Shown here piece by piece: positions 20,714 through 29,158 of a stretch of 64,000 nucleotides of DNA. A program made the position numbers and the translations under genes. This DNA is from Ruminiclostridium josui JCM 17888 (GTDB lineage: Bacteria > Bacillota > Clostridia > Acetivibrionales > DSM-1351), in the NCBI RefSeq assembly GCF_000526495.1, contig NZ_JAGE01000001.1, positions 1,486,001 to 1,550,000 on the forward strand, written 5' to 3'. Each line of letters starts with the position of its first letter. The stretch's first letter is position 1. The notes beneath the pieces were generated by a model, which did not search any database, had not been told where the DNA came from, and saw only the letters and a list, made by a program, of their open reading frames with translations.

Positions 20714-21322
20714 TTAATCATCCTCTCTTTTATTTTTGCAAGTTACCATATCAAGGTAAAATTTAATCATTTTTTCACCACATTTTTTTAAAACAGTACC
20801 CTCCGGTGAGAATAGGTCACTGTTGGCCATATAGTAGTGGACAAGTCCAATCCACCCGTTAAAAACCATATCCTCCGGAAGTTTTTTAATACTTCCTTCC
20901 TCAACTTCCTTTTGAATTGCCTGACTAAGATGAAAGGATACAGTTGACTGAAGCATTAATAAAGTATCTCTGGCCTCTTTCGGCAGCAATCTGTTTTCTA
21001 TTACCAGTCTTGTATAAAAGGGCTCAAATTCCATCAGTACTTCTATGTGAGCTTTAAGCGCCAAACTAAAACCCTTTTGACCCCCGGCAATCTCATGGAG
21101 ACGTGTGTTAATTCTCTCTCCTACGTCTTCTATAACCGCTGTCAAGAGTTCTTCCTGTGTATGAAAATGTGCAAATATTGTTCCATGGGATACACCTGCT
21201 TTTCTGGCAATGTCTGCAGTACGTGTTGTTGTCAGACCATTTACAGCAAACTCATTAACCGCTGCTTCAATTATCCTTTTTCTTGTTGAATTCTTTTGTA
21301 GCTGTCTTTTATTTTCTTTCAC
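20714..21322 (-). CDS. TetR-family transcriptional regulator
   Basis: The 202-residue protein has an N-terminal helix-turn-helix of the TetR type (TTRTADIARKAGVSHGTIFAHF) and an all-helical ligand domain. It starts with GTG, preceded by GGAAGTGG; there is no in-frame ATG before the HTH. Its own promoter carries two adjacent 14-bp TGAGT-N4-ACTCA sites, so it likely represses itself and the zinc-ribbon gene. The divergent alpha/beta hydrolase at 21590 is a possible second target. The inducer is unknown. Confidence 0.85.
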   Translation of the reverse strand: MKENKRQLQKNSTRKRIIEAAVNEFAVNGLTTTRTADIARKAGVSHGTIFAHFHTQEELLTAVIEDVGERINTRLHEIAGGQKGFSLALKAHIEVLMEFEPFYTRLVIENRLLPKEARDTLLMLQSTVSFHLSQAIQKEVEEGSIKKLPEDMVFNGWIGLVHYYMANSDLFSPEGTVLKKCGEKMIKFYLDMVTCKNKREDD

Positions 21323-21342
21323 TTAACCACTTCCATTTTAAT

Positions 21343-21371
21343 TGAGTATTAACTCATTGACTATATACTCA
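21343..21371. promoter_or_regulatory. Tandem TetR-type operators
   Basis: TGAGTATTAACTCA (21343-21356) is a perfect TGAGT-N4-ACTCA palindrome. One base further, 21358-21371 repeats it with one mismatch. The second copy overlaps the -10 of the tetR promoter, a position suited to autorepression. Confidence 0.7.
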
Positions 21372-21399
21372 GTATAATTCTTTAGGAATATATTGTCAA
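21371..21399 (-). promoter_or_regulatory. Promoter of tetR-zinc ribbon operon
   Basis: On the minus strand TTGACA (21394-21399), 17-bp spacer, TATACT (21371-21376): near consensus sigma-A. Two operators lie at and just downstream of the -10. Confidence 0.8.
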
Positions 21400-21589
21400 T
21401 AGTACTGCATTACTTTGTGATAACTGGAAAGGTATGTTTATTGCACTGTTTGGGCATTTTCAGATATAATTATGTATACTAAGATTTATATTTTTTCTAT
21501 GCTTTCAGAAGTATTTTGCAAGTCATAATTTAAATCACTTTGTAATAAATTTATCTGATTAATTAGTGAAGATATAGTGGGAGATATCT

Positions 21590-22561
21590 ATGAAATATTT
21601 TGTAAAAACAAGCATTATAGTTATATTAATAGCTTTTGCTGTAGTTTTGGCTGCCGGTTTCTATTTTTATGATCTATCCGTTGCCCGTACAAAAAAAGCA
21701 TTTTTAGCCGAATACATAGCCACTAAAAAGTCCGTTATGGTAAACAATGAAATTGAAATAAAAAAAGCGCCATCTGAATTCACCGATGACATAGACTGGC
21801 TTAGCAAGCAATCCTATGAGACAGTTGATATTGTATCTTACGACGGATTAAAACTAAAGGGATATTATCTTAGTGCTGAATCTCCTTCTATGAATACAGT
21901 TATATTGTCTCACGGTTATTCTTCAAAAGGTCTATGGATGGGCTTATATGCCAAACTGTATAATATGTTGGGCTATAACGTTCTTATGCCTGACGATAGG
22001 GGGCATGGCAACAGCGAAGGAAATTACATAGGATTTGGCTGGGTGGATAGGAAGGATTATTTAGAATGGATTAATTTTGTTATTAAAAAATCAGGCCCTG
22101 ATACTAAGATAGTTCTTCATGGAGTTTCCATGGGAGGAGCTGCGGTTCTCATGACTAGCGGTGAAAACCTCCCCTCCAATGTAAAGGCTATTGTTTCTGA
22201 CTGTGCTTATACGTCGGTAAAAGATGAACTTTCATATCAAATGAAGAGAATGTATCACCTTCCATCTTTTCCTCTGCTTAATGTCACAAGCATTATTACC
22301 AAAATAAAGGCTGGGTTTACCTTTGAGGAAGCATCAGCTCTCCAACAGGTTAAAAATAGCAAGACTCCCACACTTTTTATTCATGGAGGGAATGATGAAT
22401 TCGTTCCTACCAGTATGGTAAATGAGTTGTTCGAGGCATGCCGCAGTGAAAAAGAACTTTTCATCGTTCCCGGTGCCGGTCACGGAGCCGCATTAGATAC
22501 AGACCCCGATGGCTATATTGCAAAGGTTAAAGATTTTACTGAAAAATATATTAATAAGTAA
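21590..22561 (+). CDS. Membrane-anchored alpha/beta hydrolase
   Basis: The 323-residue protein has an N-terminal hydrophobic helix (about 7-27) followed by an alpha/beta hydrolase fold. Visible features: VILSHGYSS (oxyanion side), DDRGHGNSEG, the nucleophile elbow GVSMGGAAV with Ser, Asp in FIHGGNDEFVP and His in PGAGHGAALD. This is the YqkD-type family of extracellular or membrane-tethered esterases and peptidases of unclear substrate. RBS GGGAG precedes the ATG. It is divergent from the TetR gene. Confidence 0.82.
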   Translation: MKYFVKTSIIVILIAFAVVLAAGFYFYDLSVARTKKAFLAEYIATKKSVMVNNEIEIKKAPSEFTDDIDWLSKQSYETVDIVSYDGLKLKGYYLSAESPSMNTVILSHGYSSKGLWMGLYAKLYNMLGYNVLMPDDRGHGNSEGNYIGFGWVDRKDYLEWINFVIKKSGPDTKIVLHGVSMGGAAVLMTSGENLPSNVKAIVSDCAYTSVKDELSYQMKRMYHLPSFPLLNVTSIITKIKAGFTFEEASALQQVKNSKTPTLFIHGGNDEFVPTSMVNELFEACRSEKELFIVPGAGHGAALDTDPDGYIAKVKDFTEKYINK

Positions 22562-22581
22562 ATTAAGTATGTAATACACTT

Positions 22582-24135
22582 TTAAGTAACTTCCATTTCA
22601 AATGCAACGCAGAAGTTCGGAAGGGGTTTTCCACTGTTATATCCCACAAATGTGTCCGAATCCCGCAGAAGTCCCCATCTGCATGTTCCCCCTGTTCTGC
22701 TTGTACCCGCTGTGAAAGCATATCCTACCTTAACTCCAGTTGATGGTACATCTTCGTCACATGTTATTTTTACTGAATCACCTATTATTTCAACTGACTG
22801 TATGGCTATTCGCTTGCTTTGTGTATATACTTCAAAACCTTTTCCGTTTTTCCATTCTGTAAGAGTGCTTTGATTTGGTTCAGGCATTGAAGTGTCCCAA
22901 ACCAGTGGGCCAACAGGTACATGGAATTTCACCGTTATAACATTCCCGCTCCTTTCGGTACCTATAGGCTGCAATGGCTGCCAGTCATGTCCCAGGACTA
23001 CCCTTTCGTAATAAACCTTGGCAAACTGCTCTCCTAGCTGCTGATATCCGCTTGCTGTCAAATGCACCCCATCAGCGGCATATTGCCTTTGATAATTTGG
23101 TCCAACGCAAACCATATCTCCAGGGTAATCTAAACCTGCTTTCCATTGCACCAGTGTAGATGTAGAAGTTCCTATACTTCCGCATGAATTCTGCTGGACA
23201 ATGAACATAGGTATGTTCTGGGTCTGTCCCGTAATTGCCTTAATATCCTGATTATAGTCTTGCCATAATGTATGTAGCTGATTTTCATAGTTTGTGTTAC
23301 CTGAATCACTTTCACCATGAGTAATTATAATAGCTCCTACTCCATATGTTTTACCTTCTTGCTGTGCTAGTCGTTTTATTGCCTGAACTTCAAATAATGT
23401 AGCTGCATATGCACGTCCTGAATAAGTTGTTTCAGGTGCTCCCTTGATTAGGGCATTAATACTTTGTCCTGTTTCACCTATCGCAGTGTGTACTGAAATA
23501 TAGTCTTTTCCCGAAGCATTTCTAACCAGAGATGTAATTTGATTTGCCATTGCTGAATGTGGTGTTTCACCGAAAATGTTTCCCGGATAAGCACCACCAT
23601 AGTAATAGCCGTATTCCCTTACGGGCTCAACTAGAGGAATCATCTTAAACAGGCTATTATCTGGGTCAAATGGCGGAACCATAACCTTTTCCAGTGAAAG
23701 TTTCAGATTGTTAAAGGGCTGCTGGGTTGTAGCTGGAGGATTCCCTTCCGCACCAACCGAAAGGCTTTGTCCAGTACCTACAATTCCTGCCCAGTCCCAA
23801 GGGATTTTTACATTATTTATTGATTCCACAGGGAATTTGCTAATATTTCCAAGTATATAGCTTTTCAACAAAGCATAGTCCAGAACATCAACAACTCCAT
23901 CCCCGTTTAAATCTGCATACTTAAAGCGATCATCTCCCGGGAAGCCTCTGTCATTATCTAATAAATAAATTTTAAATGCTGCGAAATCAAGTCCGTCAAC
24001 ACTGCCATCACTGTTCAAATCCCCATAAATATCCGTTGATACAGCTGCTTTGGAAATGGATACATTACTTGTGATAGAGCAGATAAGGGCAAGTATTGTT
24101 ATAAAGGCAAGTACCTTTTGCCTTGCTTTTTTCAT
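22582..24135 (-). CDS. Dockerin-bearing SGNH carbohydrate acetylesterase (SASA-like)
   Basis: A secreted cellulosomal esterase of 517 residues. A signal peptide (KKARQKVLAFITILALICS) is followed by a type I dockerin near residues 35-105, with two calcium-binding repeats beginning GDLNSDGSVDGLDF and ADLNGDGVVDVLDY. The catalytic domain follows: block I GTGQSLSVG with the nucleophile Ser, block with THGESDSGN, and the Asp-His pair in DGVHLTASGYQ. This is the sialate O-acetylesterase-like group to which plant cell wall acetyl esterases also belong. I start at 24135 (ATG) because AAGGAC is nine bases away; a GTG at 24144 would touch it. The dockerin is N-terminal, whereas most cellulosomal enzymes have it at the C-terminus. 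Confidence 0.87.
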   Translation of the reverse strand: MKKARQKVLAFITILALICSITSNVSISKAAVSTDIYGDLNSDGSVDGLDFAAFKIYLLDNDRGFPGDDRFKYADLNGDGVVDVLDYALLKSYILGNISKFPVESINNVKIPWDWAGIVGTGQSLSVGAEGNPPATTQQPFNNLKLSLEKVMVPPFDPDNSLFKMIPLVEPVREYGYYYGGAYPGNIFGETPHSAMANQITSLVRNASGKDYISVHTAIGETGQSINALIKGAPETTYSGRAYAATLFEVQAIKRLAQQEGKTYGVGAIIITHGESDSGNTNYENQLHTLWQDYNQDIKAITGQTQNIPMFIVQQNSCGSIGTSTSTLVQWKAGLDYPGDMVCVGPNYQRQYAADGVHLTASGYQQLGEQFAKVYYERVVLGHDWQPLQPIGTERSGNVITVKFHVPVGPLVWDTSMPEPNQSTLTEWKNGKGFEVYTQSKRIAIQSVEIIGDSVKITCDEDVPSTGVKVGYAFTAGTSRTGGTCRWGLLRDSDTFVGYNSGKPLPNFCVAFEMEVT

Positions 24136-24260
24136 AATATTCACGTCCTTCTTATAATTTTGTTAATTATTTATCTAATATACATTAAATGTATTTATTT
24201 GCATATTCTACTTTTGAATAAATAAATCCTCTAACAATATCTATCTGCAATTTAAAGTTG

Positions 24261-24289
24261 TTGATTTATTGGATTATGCATGTTATTCT
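24261..24289 (+). promoter_or_regulatory. Promoter of ABC-F gene
   Basis: TTGATT (24261-24266), 17-bp spacer, TATTCT (24284-24289). It predicts a leader of about 250 bases before the ABC-F start codon. Confidence 0.55.
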
Positions 24290-24295
24290 ATTTAC

Positions 24296-24545
24296 AAATA
24301 AATGATTGGAGTTGAAAAGATGAAGTAATTATTCTTGCTGATTTTAATACACAACCAAACAATGACATTTATGGGAGTAATCCCTTGTTTTGTTGTGCAA
24401 CGCAAGAAAGTTACTTATTTTTTTGGCTCATTCGGTATATCTTTTGTTCCCTGTCGCCCTTAGACAGGGGTCTTGCTGTATTTTTATGAGCTGCGGAAAA
24501 AATAACTTTCTTGCAGCTCATATTATTTATACAGGAGGATATTTA
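24296..24545 (+). promoter_or_regulatory. Structured leader (candidate antibiotic-responsive attenuator) of ABC-F gene
   Basis: This is most of the 400-base gap before the ABC-F gene. It begins with a two-codon reading frame (ATG AAG TAA, 24321-24329) preceded by TTGGAG. Several stems can form: an ACAAC...GTTGT hairpin around 24352-24396; CCCTGTC/GACAGGG at 24449-24469; a long-range stem of GCAAGAAAGTTA (24402-24413) with TAACTTTCTTGC (24503-24514); and GAGCTGC/GCAGCTC (24488-24519), which competes with it. Competing stems plus a minimal upstream frame are typical of ribosome-stalling attenuators of Lsa/Vga/Vml-type genes. No classical U-tract terminator is obvious, so control could be translational. 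Confidence 0.5.
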
Positions 24546-26033
24546 ATGTCTTTAATTAATGTTACTAACCTAACTTTTGCCTATGATGGTAGTTATGATA
24601 ATATATTTGAAAATGTAAGCTTTCAGCTGGATACTGATTGGAAACTGGGCTTTACAGGGAGGAATGGCAGAGGAAAAACTACATTTCTCAATCTCCTGCT
24701 AGGTAAATATGAATACAGCGGTAGTATTTCATCAAAAGTTAACTTTGAATATTTCCCTTATGAGGTGAAAAACGAAAAAAATAATACTATAGATGTTATC
24801 GAGGAAATCTTACCCAATTATGTTCTATGGGAGGTTATACGTGAGCTATCTTTATTAGAGGTTGATGACGATGTTTTATACAGACCTTTTGATACTCTGT
24901 CCAACGGCGAGCAAACAAAGGTCTTACTTGCAACTCTTTTTCTAAAAGAGAACAGTTTTTTGCTTATTGATGAGCCTACAAACCATCTGGATATAAATGC
25001 TAGACAGGTTGTCAGCGATTATCTTCGCACAAAGCATGGTTTCATTTTGGTATCCCATGACAGAGCTTTCTTAGATAATTGCATTGACCATATCCTTTCT
25101 ATTAATAAAACTAATATTGAAATCCAGAAGGGAAATTTTTCTTCATGGTGGGAAAATAAAGAGATGCAGGATAACTATGAACGTGGGGAAAACGACAAGC
25201 TCAAAAAAGATATCAAAAGGCTCTCAGAATCAGCAAGGCGGACATCTGAATGGTCTAATAAAGCCGAAGCAAAAAAGATTGGTTTTGACCCTACCCGTAC
25301 TGAAAAAAGTATAGGACGCAGGCCTTACCAAGGTGCAAAAGCAAAGAAAATGATGAGTCGTTCAAAAGTCATTCAAGAAAGACAGCAGTCTGCAATTGAG
25401 GAAAAATCCAAGCTTCTAAAGAACATTGAAAGCTCTGAAAAGCTTAAAATTACACAACTCAATTTTCATACAAACAGGTTTATCGAGATGGAAAATGTGT
25501 CTATATTCTATGGTGATAAAACAGCTTGCCATAACGTAACCTTCACCATAGAACAAGGTGACAGAATTGCTCTCATGGGTAAAAACGGTTCAGGCAAATC
25601 AAGTATTATAAAGCTTATTTGCGGTGAAGAACTTAATTATACCGGAATCATCAGGAAGCCAAATCAGCTAAAGATTTCCTACGTATCCCAGAATACTACC
25701 AACCTCAATGGAAATCTAAGAGACTTTGCCAGAGCCAACGAAATTGACGAGAGCCTTTTCAAGGCTATTTTAAGGAAGTTTGACTTTTCCAGAGTACAGT
25801 TTGAGAAAGATATTTCTGATTTCAGCGGAGGACAAAAGAAAAAGGTATTGATTGCTAAAAGTCTTTGTGATAGGGCTCACCTGCATATCTGGGACGAACC
25901 GTTGAATTTTATTGATGTAATTTCACGAATGCAGATTGAAGAACTGCTATTGGAGCATCAACCAACTATTCTCTTTGTAGAACATGATATCGAATTTTGC
26001 AATAATATTGCCACAAAGATTGTTCAACTGTAA
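24546..26033 (+). CDS. ABC-F ribosomal protection protein (Lsa/CplR-like)
   Basis: This 495-residue soluble protein has two ATPase domains and no membrane segment. The first has Walker A GRNGRGKTT, signature LSNGEQTKV and Walker B LLIDEPTNHLD. A long charged interdomain linker (about 200-310) follows, then the second domain with GKNGSGKSS, FSGGQKKKV and IWDEPLNFID. The N-terminus DTDWKLGFTGRNGRGKTT closely resembles Lsa-type proteins, which displace lincosamides, pleuromutilins and streptogramin A from the ribosome. Start at 24546 is set by CAGGAGGA; an upstream in-frame TTG at 24390 would cross the leader. The resistance spectrum is inferred from the family. Uup/EttA housekeeping members are less likely. 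Confidence 0.85.
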   Translation: MSLINVTNLTFAYDGSYDNIFENVSFQLDTDWKLGFTGRNGRGKTTFLNLLLGKYEYSGSISSKVNFEYFPYEVKNEKNNTIDVIEEILPNYVLWEVIRELSLLEVDDDVLYRPFDTLSNGEQTKVLLATLFLKENSFLLIDEPTNHLDINARQVVSDYLRTKHGFILVSHDRAFLDNCIDHILSINKTNIEIQKGNFSSWWENKEMQDNYERGENDKLKKDIKRLSESARRTSEWSNKAEAKKIGFDPTRTEKSIGRRPYQGAKAKKMMSRSKVIQERQQSAIEEKSKLLKNIESSEKLKITQLNFHTNRFIEMENVSIFYGDKTACHNVTFTIEQGDRIALMGKNGSGKSSIIKLICGEELNYTGIIRKPNQLKISYVSQNTTNLNGNLRDFARANEIDESLFKAILRKFDFSRVQFEKDISDFSGGQKKKVLIAKSLCDRAHLHIWDEPLNFIDVISRMQIEELLLEHQPTILFVEHDIEFCNNIATKIVQL

Positions 26034-26074
26034 GTTGTGCTATAGTGGGCTGTCGCATAATTGTTTTATCTATT

Positions 26075-26315
26075 TTAACCTGTACTTAGAGTATTATTTA
26101 TCAATGGAAGCTTGGTTAAAGATATTTGAATATGTTTCTCGGCGAACATGGATATTTTACCGTAAAACCTATCACGATGTAGGTTTTAGCGACACGATGA
26201 ATCATGGACGGTGAATGTGAGCGACGGTAAAATATCCTAAAATGAGCCGATAGAAGCTTTTCAAATATCTTAGAAGCAAACATTGATATAGTTTTATACG
26301 GGAGTAGAGTGTTAA
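26075..26315. repeat. Long imperfect palindromic dispersed repeat, copy 2
   Basis: Reverse complement of the 6621-6872 element over about 230 bp with many substitutions. It opens with TTAACCTGTACTTAGAGTAT, as the other copy does (TTAACCAGTACTTAGAGTAT), and has the inner pair GGATATTTTACCG / CGGTAAAATATCC. It fills the gap between the convergent ABC-F and bioY genes and reaches the bioY stop codon, so it may serve as their terminator. Confidence 0.8.
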
Positions 26316-26866
26316 AAAGATACTCTGAATAAATTAGCTTTCATCAAACCCTTGCGAATCTGTGGTCCTACCAAAGCTGCTATCAGAATTTTTATCATAT
26401 CCCCCATAATAAATGGAATTACACCTACTGAAAAAGCTGCACCCAAAGACATATGTGCTTGATATGCCAACCAGACTGTACCAAACAAATAGCAAATTGC
26501 TGTACCTATAACCATTCCAACTAATGACAAATACCATTTATCCCAAAACTTATCTATAAAGCAGCCTCCAATCAGTGCCATAAAAATGAATCCTATTATA
26601 TAGCCTCCTGTTGGACCAACAAGTTTTGGCAAACCACCCGAAAATCCCGAAAATACAGGAAGTCCTGCTAATCCTATCAACATATAGACTATGTAGCTGA
26701 GAGTTCCTTTTCTCATACCAAGGGTATAAAGTGCAAAATATATTGCAAGATTTGTAAAGGTAATGGGCACTACGCCTATGGGTATGGATAATGGCCCCAA
26801 GATGCAGATTACAGCCGTTATAACCCCTATAATTGCCATTTGACGTATTTTCATATTACTTTCCAT
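26312..26866 (-). CDS. bioY: Biotin transporter BioY (ECF S-component)
   Basis: BioY is the biotin-binding membrane subunit of an energy-coupling-factor transporter. The 184-residue protein is almost entirely hydrophobic, with about six helices. It shows the family phrases ICILGPLSIPIGVVPITFTNL, GMRKGTLSYIVYMLIGLAGLPVFSGFSGG and LVGPTGGYIIGF. No EcfA/EcfT genes are adjacent, so it would use a shared module encoded elsewhere. RBS AGGAGGAGAG. The promoter at 26916-26944 overlaps a BirA-type operator, consistent with repression when biotin is plentiful. Confidence 0.93.
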   Translation of the reverse strand: MESNMKIRQMAIIGVITAVICILGPLSIPIGVVPITFTNLAIYFALYTLGMRKGTLSYIVYMLIGLAGLPVFSGFSGGLPKLVGPTGGYIIGFIFMALIGGCFIDKFWDKWYLSLVGMVIGTAICYLFGTVWLAYQAHMSLGAAFSVGVIPFIMGDMIKILIAALVGPQIRKGLMKANLFRVSF

Positions 26867-26897
26867 AGCTCTCCTCCTAACGCTTTATATATAATAT

Positions 26898-26914
26898 TTA
26901 TTACCTGGTAATAA
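26898..26914. promoter_or_regulatory. 17-bp perfect palindrome at bioY transcription start
   Basis: TTATTACC-T-GGTAATAA lies just downstream of the -10, where transcription should begin. It is distinct from the BirA-type site. It may be a second operator or an mRNA 5' hairpin. Confidence 0.45.
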
Positions 26915-26915
26915 G

Positions 26916-26944
26916 AGTATATAATTAATAAAGGCTATTGTCAA
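26916..26944 (-). promoter_or_regulatory. bioY promoter
   Basis: On the minus strand TTGACA (26939-26944), exact consensus, 17-bp spacer, TATACT (26916-26921). The -35 lies inside one half-site of the BirA-type operator. Confidence 0.82.
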
Positions 26945-26978
26945 CCATTATTTTAATATTGGTTAACAATAGCCTTTA
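26930..26978 (-). terminator. Terminator of the C45-type hydrolase gene, embedding the BirA operator
   Basis: AAAGGCTATTGT...AACCA and TGGTT...ACAATAGCCTTT form an 18-bp stem with one mismatch and a 12-base loop, with A and T runs on the two sides. It lies 28 bases past the stop of the gene at 27006. Confidence 0.78.
26938..26969. promoter_or_regulatory. BirA-type biotin operator
   Basis: TTGTCAACC-N14-GGTTAACAA matches the dyad bound by the biotin repressor BirA in Firmicutes (TTGTTAACC-type half-sites about 14-16 bases apart). It overlaps the bioY -35 and is also the upper part of a terminator hairpin. Confidence 0.75.
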
Positions 26979-27005
26979 CTTCAATAGAAATAGAGCTATT
27001 CTTAC

Positions 27006-28283
27006 TTAAAATAGAACAGGTATCTTTTCAAAGACAGGTATTTTAGGCAATTCACCTGTAACAGGTCTGAAAAATACTTCATATCTGTTTATTGCAGGCT
27101 CAAAAACAATTATTTGTTGGGTTCTGGTATTATATAAGTCTCCATCGTTCTGAAGTCCAGGTTCCTCACCTTGATAATATGATGCTACAGCTTTCATGTT
27201 ATCAAATGTAAACTTTTCCCCTTGCTCCTTTAATACTTTTTTCATACTATAAAATCTATTGGTATTAAAAGGGTTATTGGAGTAGTTATCCAAATTACCC
27301 TTTAACATAAAGGAATTCACAGTGCCAACTGAATCAACAATGTCCCAGGTAATACCTTCATTTAATTCTGACTTCTCAGTTCTTACATCTCTAATACTGT
27401 TTTCTTTTCCGCTTATATTGTTCTCCAATACCTTAGTTACTTTGTCGTCACTTAAAAGTATTAAATGTCCATATGTATAATTTCTTATTGGAGATTTCAG
27501 ATAAGACGCAACTCCATTAATTGTTGTGTAATTTTCAAGTGCATATCTTAAGTCAAAGGGATATGAACGTTTGCTCTTAGAACTGTATTCTTCTCCCGTA
27601 CTTGAATCCAAAATTGCACCAAATACCTTATTATCATTGAAGGCAGATATACATCCCATATATCCTAAATACCCTATAGTACAGATTGATTTTTTAGAAT
27701 TTTTAAATGTAACCACTGACTGGATTCGTGCCAATTGATTTTCAGACCCAGCATACCAATCCAATATTCTCATGCTTATATTATCATTCTTTTCAGTTTT
27801 GCTTCCATATACTCCTGCCCCACTGCATTGTGAAGGCCTGACTACATCTGGGCATAAATTCATTAAAAACATCTCACCTGTTGAGAGTTTGCCATCGCCT
27901 CGTACATTCTTATCCTTACCTGTGAAATTTGAAGCAATTCCCTTTATTTCATCAACATAGTCTTTATCTATTTGAGAAACAATGTCATTTATCCTTTGCA
28001 GCATTAAATTATAAACTTCATCACTTGACGTAATTTCCGCCAAATATGAGTCTATAATGGCTTCATATTCAGGAACGGATTTTAAAATTTCAGAGCCGTA
28101 TTCCTTTCCGATTTTTTCGTGAGATTTTTCACCTTTAAAATTTAATATTACTTCATAGTGTGACCCCTTGTTAGTGATAGTAACTCTTTGGGTAGTTTCT
28201 GCTGCATTTATTGTAATGAACCCCAAATTTAAGCTCGTAACCAATACAATAATAGATAATAAATGTAATAATCTTTTTTTCAT
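27006..28283 (-). CDS. Secreted C45-type (acyltransferase/linear amide) Ntn hydrolase
   Basis: The 425-residue protein starts with a signal peptide (KKRLLHLLSIIVLVTSLNLGF...NAAE), then a domain resembling C45-family Ntn hydrolases (acyl-CoA:6-APA acyltransferase-like). EYEAIIDSYLAEI and MFLMNLCPDVV precede the probable nucleophile Cys in PSQCSGAGVYG, followed by ISMRILDWYAG and FGAILDSSTGEE. Enzymes of this group cleave themselves before the Cys and act on linear amides. I start at 28283 because AGGAGGAAGG sits directly upstream of that ATG; a longer frame from 28313 lacks an RBS. Substrate unknown; it should be exported. Confidence 0.7.
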   Translation of the reverse strand: MKKRLLHLLSIIVLVTSLNLGFITINAAETTQRVTITNKGSHYEVILNFKGEKSHEKIGKEYGSEILKSVPEYEAIIDSYLAEITSSDEVYNLMLQRINDIVSQIDKDYVDEIKGIASNFTGKDKNVRGDGKLSTGEMFLMNLCPDVVRPSQCSGAGVYGSKTEKNDNISMRILDWYAGSENQLARIQSVVTFKNSKKSICTIGYLGYMGCISAFNDNKVFGAILDSSTGEEYSSKSKRSYPFDLRYALENYTTINGVASYLKSPIRNYTYGHLILLSDDKVTKVLENNISGKENSIRDVRTEKSELNEGITWDIVDSVGTVNSFMLKGNLDNYSNNPFNTNRFYSMKKVLKEQGEKFTFDNMKAVASYYQGEEPGLQNDGDLYNTRTQQIIVFEPAINRYEVFFRPVTGELPKIPVFEKIPVLF

Positions 28284-28413
28284 ACCTTCCTCCTTGTATA
28301 TCCATTTTTGCAATATTATAACACATTATTAGTATTTATTGCTTTTTCCCACGAAATAATATAATATTATTTATGAATGATTGTTCATATGTTCATTTAT
28401 AGGAGGTTTTCTT

Positions 28414-29061
28414 ATGCAGACAACTGATTTCATTTCTTTGATGTTGCTTATCATCTTTGGATTAAGCTATATTCTAAAGCTTGTAATATTAAAGAAAAAT
28501 AACAGAATTAAAGCCAATGTTCTTGCTAAAGGCAATAAGGAATTTTCCATTTACTTCACGGAACTGTTTGTCAGGACTTCCAGTACGTTGTGGTTAGTAT
28601 CCTGGATATCCGAGATTGTATTTCATAACAAGATATCTCATATTACAGGTAATATATTTAAAAGTATGTTTATTACATATACAGGTATCCTTATAACAGC
28701 TTTAGGTTCAGGCATTTTTATTTTGGCAATTGTTTTTATGAAAACTTCATGGAGAGTGGGTATAGACAAAAGTTCACAGACAACCCTTCTTACCAACGGA
28801 ATCTATAAATATAGCAGAAATCCTGCTTTTGTTGGCTTTAATCTTATGTTTTTAGGTGTTTTCCTTAGTTATTCCAATATTATTACCTTGGGTATATGGT
28901 TTATTAATATAATTGCCTTTCATTTACTTATTCTACAAGAAGAAAAGCACCTCTCAACTGTATTTGGAAAGGAATATGAAAAATACAGAAGAAACGTTCC
29001 AAGGTACTTACTAGTGTTTAAAATTGGCAGCTATAAAGTTAAAAATTCTTGTAAAAAATAA
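28414..29061 (+). CDS. Isoprenylcysteine carboxyl methyltransferase-like membrane protein
   Basis: The 215-residue protein has about five hydrophobic helices and the C-terminal SAM-binding half of the ICMT/PEMT group: LTNGIYKYSRNPAFVGF, then EEKHLSTVFGKEYEKYRRNVPRYL. Bacterial relatives methylate small molecules or lipids of unknown identity. Start at 28414 is set by ATAGGAGG; the frame is open 33 bases further upstream but only with a TTG. It is divergent from the C45-type hydrolase. Confidence 0.72.
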   Translation: MQTTDFISLMLLIIFGLSYILKLVILKKNNRIKANVLAKGNKEFSIYFTELFVRTSSTLWLVSWISEIVFHNKISHITGNIFKSMFITYTGILITALGSGIFILAIVFMKTSWRVGIDKSSQTTLLTNGIYKYSRNPAFVGFNLMFLGVFLSYSNIITLGIWFINIIAFHLLILQEEKHLSTVFGKEYEKYRRNVPRYLLVFKIGSYKVKNSCKK

Positions 29062-29158
29062 AGGAATTTAGGGAAAATTGTCGAATAATAACTGTGAATG
29101 ATGTGTTTTAATCTATTCTTATATATTAACAACTTGTTCCTCAAAATTCAAATTAGAC

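Noticed and set aside
24390-24545. N-terminal extension of the ABC-F protein from a TTG at 24390
   Set aside because: It crosses strong leader stems, has no RBS, and would add residues unknown in the family. ATG at 24546 has CAGGAGGA.
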